A stretch of 17,084 nt of DNA from contig JBBSGD010000040.1 in the NCBI GenBank assembly GCA_038254435.1, positions 1 to 17,084 of the forward strand, in the 5' to 3' direction. Both the position numbers and the translations under genes were made by a program. This DNA comes from JBBSGD01 sp038254435. Lineage in GTDB: Bacteria; Actinomycetota; CADDZG01; WHSQ01. Below, in pieces: positions 13,686-17,084 of this stretch (within the stretch, counting starts at the first letter, position 1; every line of letters starts with the position of its first letter). Under the pieces are notes generated by a model that was not told the DNA's origin, searched no databases, and saw only the letters and a list, made by a program, of their open reading frames with translations.

Positions 13686-15038
13686 CTATTGGAGCGAACG
13701 TGGAATGTGCACCTCGAAACGTGCTCCGCCGAGCACCGATTCCATGCTCTCGATAGTGCCTCCGTGAACCGTCACGATGTCGGCTGCAATGGCCAGCCCA
13801 AGTCCGGCTCCCCCGACGTCGTGACGGCGCGCATCGTCCAGCCGTGAGAAGCGCTGGAATATTGCGTTTCGGCTCTCTGCGGGAACTCCCGGGCCGTCAT
13901 CCTCGACTGTCAGGACGGCGCTTGTCCCATGTTCGACGAGAGAGAAAGACACTTTCGAGCCTGCGTGCCGGATGGCATTATCGGCAAGGTTTCGAACGAG
14001 CCTCTGCAGATGTCTGAGATCGCCCTGCACCCGGGCCCCGGAAACACGACTTGCGTCGATGCTCTTGTTTGTCCTTGCCCGCACGCGCGTGACCTCCTCC
14101 AAGACGATGTCGTCGAGGTCGATTGTCTTTGCCGAGGAGGACAACGGTTGTTCTGAGAGCCTGGCGAGTACGAGGAGGTCTTCCGTTAGATTCTCCAGGC
14201 GAGTGCTTTCTTCGAGCACGTCCGAGGCCAGCTCATCGCTCGTGACGCGAGGGCCGTACGTCACGGCTAGCTCCGCGTGCTGGCGGATGGTGGCGATAGG
14301 GCTCCGAAGCTCGTGCGCCGCGTCGGATACGAACCTGCGTTCTCTTTTCTGCGATTCTTCGAGGCGCCACAGCATGTTGTTCATCGTGCGCGCGAGCCGG
14401 GAAATCTCGTCGTCGCCTCGAGGTTCGGACACCCGCCGGCTCAGCTCCGAGGGGGAGATCCCCGCCACCTCCGAACGAATCCACTCGACCGGCCGGAGGG
14501 CTCTGCGCACCACCACCCAGGTCCCCGTTCCGAGCGCCAGCACGAGCAAGAAGGCACCGGCAGACAGCGTTCGACGTAAGACCGTGGTCGCCTCTTCGAC
14601 CGTGTCGAGGTTTCTACCGACGATCACCTCCAACCGCCCGTTGGGAAGATTTACTCGTCTCGCGAACACGAGGAAGTGGTCCGTGGACTCGCCCGGCAGA
14701 CCGGCGACGGTGCGTGCGTGTCCGGGAGAAAGCCGGTGAACCAGCGGAACCTTGAGGACGTTGGGGGTAGCCGCGACAACTGTGTTCGAGTCGTCTATCA
14801 GCTGCACGAAGACATCTTCTTGATCGGTGATGGTGAGGGACGTTGGCGGCGTCCCATTGATCAGGATCGACCTCAGGTCCTGAGCCCGCGAACGCAGCGA
14901 CGACTCGATTCCCCTTTCGAGCGATCGCCTGACCACCGTCGTGACCGTGAGCGCGCCGGCTACCAACGCCATTGTCAGTATGAGGACAACGCCCAGCGTC
15001 AGGCGAACGCGTACTGTGGCCAGGGCCGAATGCTTCAC
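13686..15038 (-). CDS. Two-component sensor histidine kinase
   Basis: The 450-residue membrane kinase has transmembrane helix 1 (about 12-36), an extracytoplasmic sensor domain (about 37-156) with no recognised ligand motif, transmembrane helix 2 (161-177) and a HAMP linker (178-232). The HisKA dimerisation domain follows with phospho-accepting H242 in SDAAHELRSPI. The HATPase domain has an N box with N354 (RNLADNAIRH), G1 VEDDGPGVP (378-386), F box FQRFSR and G2 GGAGLGLAIA (409-418). It should autophosphorylate and pass phosphate to the regulator encoded just upstream. The start is GTG 15038, overlapping the regulator stop by 4 bp (GTGA), although the frame stays open further upstream. The stimulus is unknown. 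Confidence 0.93.
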   Translation of the reverse strand: MKHSALATVRVRLTLGVVLILTMALVAGALTVTTVVRRSLERGIESSLRSRAQDLRSILINGTPPTSLTITDQEDVFVQLIDDSNTVVAATPNVLKVPLVHRLSPGHARTVAGLPGESTDHFLVFARRVNLPNGRLEVIVGRNLDTVEEATTVLRRTLSAGAFLLVLALGTGTWVVVRRALRPVEWIRSEVAGISPSELSRRVSEPRGDDEISRLARTMNNMLWRLEESQKRERRFVSDAAHELRSPIATIRQHAELAVTYGPRVTSDELASDVLEESTRLENLTEDLLVLARLSEQPLSSSAKTIDLDDIVLEEVTRVRARTNKSIDASRVSGARVQGDLRHLQRLVRNLADNAIRHAGSKVSFSLVEHGTSAVLTVEDDGPGVPAESRNAIFQRFSRLDDARRHDVGGAGLGLAIAADIVTVHGGTIESMESVLGGARFEVHIPRSLQ

Positions 15039-15712
15039 GCGTCGTCCGCGGCGAGCCGGTAGCCGAAGCCTCTGACCGTCTCTATCGTCGTCTTGTCGAA
15101 AGGCCGGTCGACCTTGCCCCTGAGCCGTTTCACGTATACCTCGACGATGTTTGGATCGCCCTCGAAGTCGAAGTCCCACACGCTGTCGAGGATCTCTCGC
15201 TTGGACACGACGGTTCCCTCGTGACGAATCAGGAATTCGAGCATCTCCATCTCGCGCGCGGTGAGCTTCACCTCGGCCTCTCCGCACCAGCACCGTTTGG
15301 CTGCGAGGTCCAGCGTCAGCCCGGCCGCATGCAGCGAGCCCGGGCGTTCTCCCGTCCGGCGGCGGAGCAGGGCGCGTAGCCGTGCCACCAGCACGACGTG
15401 AGAGAAGGGCTTCGTCAGGTAGTCGTCGGCCCCGCCGTCGAGGGCCTCAGCCTCGTCGAGCTCCCCGTCTTTGGCCGTCAGCATCAGAATGGGGGTCCAG
15501 TCTCCCTCGGAGCGCAGCGTCGAGCAGATCCGGTATCCATTGGTCCCCGGCAGCATCAGATCGAGCAAGATCAGGTCGTATGCATGGGCGCGCGCCATAG
15601 CCAGACCCTCGCTTCCGTGAAGAGCGACGTCAACAGAGAAGCCTTCACTGACGAGGCCCTTCCTCAGTCCGGCGGCCAAGCGCTTTTCGTCCTCTACCAC
15701 CAGGAGTCTCAC
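15035..15712 (-). CDS. Two-component response regulator, OmpR/PhoB family
   Basis: The 225-residue transcription factor has a receiver domain (1-118) with acidic pocket E7/D8, phosphorylation site D51 (LILLDLML), T79 and K101 (TKPF). A short linker leads to a winged-helix DNA-binding domain (about 128-222) that includes LTAREMEMLEFLIRHEG and VEVYVKRLRGKV and ends in ETVRGFGYRL. The start is GTG 15712: the receiver begins there and an unusually complete Shine-Dalgarno, AAGGAGGTGATC (15715-15726), stands before it. The frame remains open upstream to 15802, but that part is non-conserved. It forms an operon with the kinase. A double repeat at 15749-15766 suggests that it binds and controls its own promoter. 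Confidence 0.95.
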   Translation of the reverse strand: MRLLVVEDEKRLAAGLRKGLVSEGFSVDVALHGSEGLAMARAHAYDLILLDLMLPGTNGYRICSTLRSEGDWTPILMLTAKDGELDEAEALDGGADDYLTKPFSHVVLVARLRALLRRRTGERPGSLHAAGLTLDLAAKRCWCGEAEVKLTAREMEMLEFLIRHEGTVVSKREILDSVWDFDFEGDPNIVEVYVKRLRGKVDRPFDKTTIETVRGFGYRLAADDA

Positions 15713-15714
15713 GA

Positions 15715-15726
15715 GATCACCTCCTT
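15715..15726 (-). promoter_or_regulatory. Near-perfect Shine-Dalgarno site of the response regulator
   Basis: AAGGAGGTGATC in minus-strand sense complements the usual 16S rRNA 3' end over 12 bases. It fixes GTG 15712 as the start. If the -10 at 15734-15739 is right, the leader is only about 15 nt and consists almost entirely of this site. Confidence 0.8.
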
Positions 15727-15733
15727 GCGACTC

Positions 15734-15739
15734 ATCGTA
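15734..15739 (-). promoter_or_regulatory. Candidate -10 box of the two-component operon
   Basis: TACGAT in minus-strand sense begins 9 nt downstream of the double repeat 15749-15766. No consensus -35 is present because the repeat occupies that position, as expected for an activator-dependent promoter. Confidence 0.5.
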
Positions 15740-15748
15740 GAGTGCCCG

Positions 15749-15766
15749 GCTGAACGGTCGCTGAAC
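15749..15766 (-). promoter_or_regulatory. Predicted autoregulatory site of the response regulator
   Basis: In minus-strand sense the site reads GTTCAGC-GACC-GTTCAGC: two perfect 7-bp direct repeats with an 11-bp period, placed over the expected -35 region. It matches the site at 13626-13643 before the neighbouring exported-protein gene. Confidence 0.65.
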
Positions 15767-15849
15767 GAAGCCTGACCCGCCGACGTCTTTCGCGCGAGGC
15801 ACCTGTCAGGTTGACGCCGGCGATTGTGACCCCGCTCCATAGCCTTGGG

Positions 15850-15855
15850 TATCCT
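15850..15855 (+). promoter_or_regulatory. Candidate -10 box of the tRNA-Thr/tRNA-Met unit
   Basis: TATCCT ends 15 nt before tRNA-Thr and, with the following TG, repeats the octamer found before tRNA-Tyr (1508-1515). A TTGACG at 15811-15816 lies too far upstream to be its -35. Confidence 0.4.
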
Positions 15856-15870
15856 TGATGCGCCCGGCCG

Positions 15871-15943
15871 GCCCCCTTAGCTCAGTCGGCAGAGCGTCTC
15901 CATGGTAAGGAGAAGGTCCACGGTTCGATTCCGTGAGGGGGCT
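15871..15943 (+). tRNA. tRNA-Thr (GGT anticodon)
   Basis: This is a 73-nt class I tRNA. Acceptor GCCCCCT (15871-15877) pairs with AGGGGGC (15936-15942), with discriminator T15943. The anticodon stem TCTCC/GGAGA encloses loop ATGGTAA with anticodon GGT at 15904-15906. The T arm is CACGG-TTCGATT-CCGTG. CCA is not encoded. It is followed 6 nt later by tRNA-Met. Confidence 0.95.
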
Positions 15944-15949
15944 CGCCTT

Positions 15950-16021
15950 GGCGGCGTAGCTCAGGGGCAGAGCAGGCGGCTCATAATCGCCGAGTCGGTG
16001 GTTCGAGTCCACCCGCCGCTA
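15950..16021 (+). tRNA. tRNA-Met (CAT anticodon), elongator type
   Basis: This is a 72-nt tRNA. Acceptor GGCGGCG (15950-15956) pairs with CGCCGCT (16014-16020), the first pair being G-T; discriminator A16021. The D loop is short (AGGGGCA). Anticodon loop CTCATAA has CAT at 15982-15984. The T arm is GGTGG-TTCGAGT-CCACC. It lacks the initiator features (first-pair mismatch, three G-C pairs next to the anticodon). Its place after tRNA-Thr and before rpmG fits elongator tRNA-Met; a lysidine-modified Ile tRNA cannot be wholly excluded. Confidence 0.9.
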
Positions 16022-16100
16022 CGAGAAGCTCGCTGGGGGGCGCAAGCCTCCTTAACCTGCCTCCTCCGGATGCCGAAACAGTAGCTGAGGTGATTCGGAT

Positions 16101-16634
16101 ATGGAGCTGATGACTCGCTACTGCCCGCGTTGTGACGCCGAGGTCGAGGACGCCGGCGGCTACTGCCTGCTCGGACATCCACTGCGTCTGGCGTCTGAGA
16201 TGCCGTCGCTCGCCGACCTGCGGTCCGAGAATCGACCGCTTCGGGACCTATCGGCCGAGGACGTGCAGGTGCGGGAGCTGCGCGCCCAAGTCGATGACGC
16301 GTTCGTGGGGTTGCCCAGCGCGGCTGAGGCCGCTCTCGCTGACGTCGAGTCACGTGGACTTGTCCCCACCGCCGCCCCAGCCCCGGCAACCGTTGCCCTC
16401 GCCCCCCCTCCGCAGCCGCCGCCCGGTCCGGCTTCCGAAGGGTCTGTCTCACGGACTCGACCGATAGAGCCGGCCCAGGACGCTCACTCCGTGTGGAACG
16501 CGCTCGGGACCATGGAACCGGGGCGCCTCGCCGCGGATCCGATCGCAGCTTTTGCACCGGCGATGCGGGTCGATTGGGGCCCCAGGCGCCGGTTCAGCGA
16601 GCGCTTGGGACGCCGGCTCAAGGGCCGCGCGTAG
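16101..16634 (+). CDS. Small zinc-ribbon protein of unknown function
   Basis: The 177-residue product starts with a zinc-binding motif: C8-x2-C11 (YCPRC), then C22 and H26 (YCLLGHP). A charged helical stretch follows (about 34-85), then a Pro/Ala-rich linker (about 88-112, including APPPQPPPGP) and a basic C-terminus (GPRRRFSERLGRRLKGRA). There is no membrane segment. It looks like a cytoplasmic protein with a metal-bound head and a flexible basic tail, possibly contacting nucleic acid or ribosome; that is inference only. ATG 16101 is supported by GAGGTG (16086-16091) 9 nt upstream; ATG 16110 is an alternative. It lies between tRNA-Met and rpmG on the same strand, and a hairpin follows it at 16673. 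Confidence 0.7.
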   Translation: MELMTRYCPRCDAEVEDAGGYCLLGHPLRLASEMPSLADLRSENRPLRDLSAEDVQVRELRAQVDDAFVGLPSAAEAALADVESRGLVPTAAPAPATVALAPPPQPPPGPASEGSVSRTRPIEPAQDAHSVWNALGTMEPGRLAADPIAAFAPAMRVDWGPRRRFSERLGRRLKGRA

Positions 16635-16672
16635 CGTCGGGTGGCTCGGCCCTCGGGCGCTCATCTCGAGCT

Positions 16673-16699
16673 CCCGCGGGGTGCGTTCGAGCCCGCGGG
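16673..16699 (+). terminator. Strong GC hairpin between zinc-ribbon gene and rpmG
   Basis: The self-complementary octamer CCCGCGGG occurs at 16673-16680 and 16692-16699, giving an 8-bp all-GC stem with an 11-nt loop. It begins 38 nt after the stop at 16634 and upstream of the candidate rpmG -10 box. There is no T-run. It probably terminates or attenuates transcription entering from the tRNA and zinc-ribbon genes. Confidence 0.5.
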
Positions 16700-16733
16700 C
16701 GTGCGTTTCGGCCCCAGTGGGCGTTTGAGCCCC
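16681..16733 (+). repeat. Three imperfect direct repeats upstream of rpmG
   Basis: Related 14-15-bp units GTGCGTTCGAGCCC (16681-16694), GTGCGTTTCGGCCCC (16701-16715) and GGGCGTTTGAGCCCC (16719-16733) follow one another at 18-20-bp steps. They end just before the candidate -10 box. The first unit spans the loop of the 16673-16699 hairpin and part of its 3' arm. Confidence 0.5.
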
Positions 16734-16735
16734 GC

Positions 16736-16741
16736 TATGAT
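16736..16741 (+). promoter_or_regulatory. Candidate -10 box of rpmG
   Basis: TATGAT is close to the sigma-A consensus and ends 38 nt before the rpmG ATG. No matching -35 hexamer stands at 16-18 nt; the direct repeats occupy that area. Confidence 0.5.
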
Positions 16742-16779
16742 GCTGGCTTCTATCGAAACGCTCCCAACGAGGTGACCGA

Positions 16780-16941
16780 ATGGCCAGCGACCGGCGCGTC
16801 CACGTGACGCTCGAGTGCACTCAGTGCAAGAGGCGCAACTACATAACGGAAAAGAACCGGCACAACAGCCGGGACCGCCTCGAGATGCGCAAGTACTGTC
16901 GCTGGTGCGGCGGACACACGGGGCACAAAGAGACACGCTAG
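16780..16941 (+). CDS. rpmG: 50S ribosomal protein L33
   Basis: The 53-residue protein begins MASDRRVHVTLECTQCKRRN and ends in RKYCRWCGGHTGHKETR. Both match bacterial L33, a small protein of the large ribosomal subunit near the E site. It is the zinc-binding (C+) form, with C13-x2-C16 and C40-x2-C43. The start is ATG 16780, with GAGGTG just upstream (16769-16774). The order tRNA-Thr, tRNA-Met, rpmG is a familiar actinobacterial arrangement that often leads to secE and nusG. Here a convergent gene ends 12 bp after rpmG instead. Confidence 0.97.
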   Translation: MASDRRVHVTLECTQCKRRNYITEKNRHNSRDRLEMRKYCRWCGGHTGHKETR

Positions 16942-16952
16942 CTCGGTTCCTA

Positions 16953-17084
16953 TCAGGGGTGCTCAACGAGGCCGCGCCTAGGTAGACGTCGCCACACGCC
17001 GGCGCCCGTTAGGACTCCTGCGAAGTCGGCGAGAGCGTCGTACACGTTGGGGGAGCGGGCCCTGCCCCGAGACGGGACGATCGC
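16953..17084 (-). CDS. C-terminal part of a VanZ-like membrane protein (cut by window edge)
   Basis: A minus-strand frame enters from the right edge and stops at TGA (16953-16955), giving 43 residues. The segment VPSRGRARSPNVYDALADFAGVLTGAG matches the end of VanZ-family proteins, where a loop with PGR is followed by a helix of the form DxxAxxxGxxxG. A short basic tail follows. These are small membrane proteins; the family name comes from the teicoplanin-resistance gene, but most members have unknown function. The call rests on this short pattern only. Confidence 0.5.
   Translation of the reverse strand, partial: AIVPSRGRARSPNVYDALADFAGVLTGAGVWRRLPRRGLVEHP

Overview
This is a GC-rich chromosomal window, most likely from an actinomycete-type bacterium (Actinomycetota, perhaps class Thermoleophilia; the class is a guess). 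The reasons are many GTG/TTG starts, GC-biased third positions, tRNA genes with no encoded CCA, a 53-residue zinc-type ribosomal protein L33, and the order tRNA-Thr, tRNA-Met, small zinc-ribbon gene, rpmG. I see no integrase, transposase, CRISPR array, rRNA or prophage. About 20 genes can be supported.

Layout. 1-386: ragged edge with a C-terminal scrap on + and a truncated AbiEi-type winged-helix fragment on -. 387-1322 (-): sugar-1-phosphate nucleotidyltransferase. 1528-1609: tRNA-Tyr. 1917-3265 (+): two exported proteins, one with a C-terminal membrane anchor and one lipoprotein. 3322-4731 (+): FAD-dependent amine-oxidase-like enzyme. 4795-6168 (-): metallo-beta-lactamase/double-rhodanese protein of the persulfide dioxygenase type. 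6241-6627 (-): SCP2 sterol-carrier domain protein. 6817-8704 (+): compact set of a hexapeptide O-acetyltransferase and two SAM methyltransferases. 8714-9475 (-): sirtuin. 9632-10624 (-): agmatinase-type ureohydrolase. 10676-12516 (-): ABC-2 exporter permease and ATPase, overlapping by 4 bp. 12725-13549 (-): membrane-anchored exported protein. 13686-15712 (-): histidine kinase and OmpR-type regulator, overlapping by 4 bp. 15871-16941 (+): tRNA-Thr, tRNA-Met, zinc-ribbon protein and rpmG. 16953-17084 (-): C-terminus of a VanZ-like protein.

The most coherent system is the two-component pair plus a predicted target. The same double direct repeat (GTTCAGC, 4-nt spacer, GTTCAGC, in gene sense) lies in front of the regulator/kinase operon and in front of the adjacent exported-protein gene. 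In both places it stands about 10 nt upstream of a -10-like hexamer. That is the geometry of a PhoB/OmpR-class activator covering the -35 region, so the kinase/regulator pair probably activates itself and its neighbour. The rest is mostly metabolic and envelope housekeeping genes. The roughly 14 kb between tRNA-Tyr and tRNA-Thr looks like a variable block lodged between tRNA genes that, from memory, often lie close together in related genomes.
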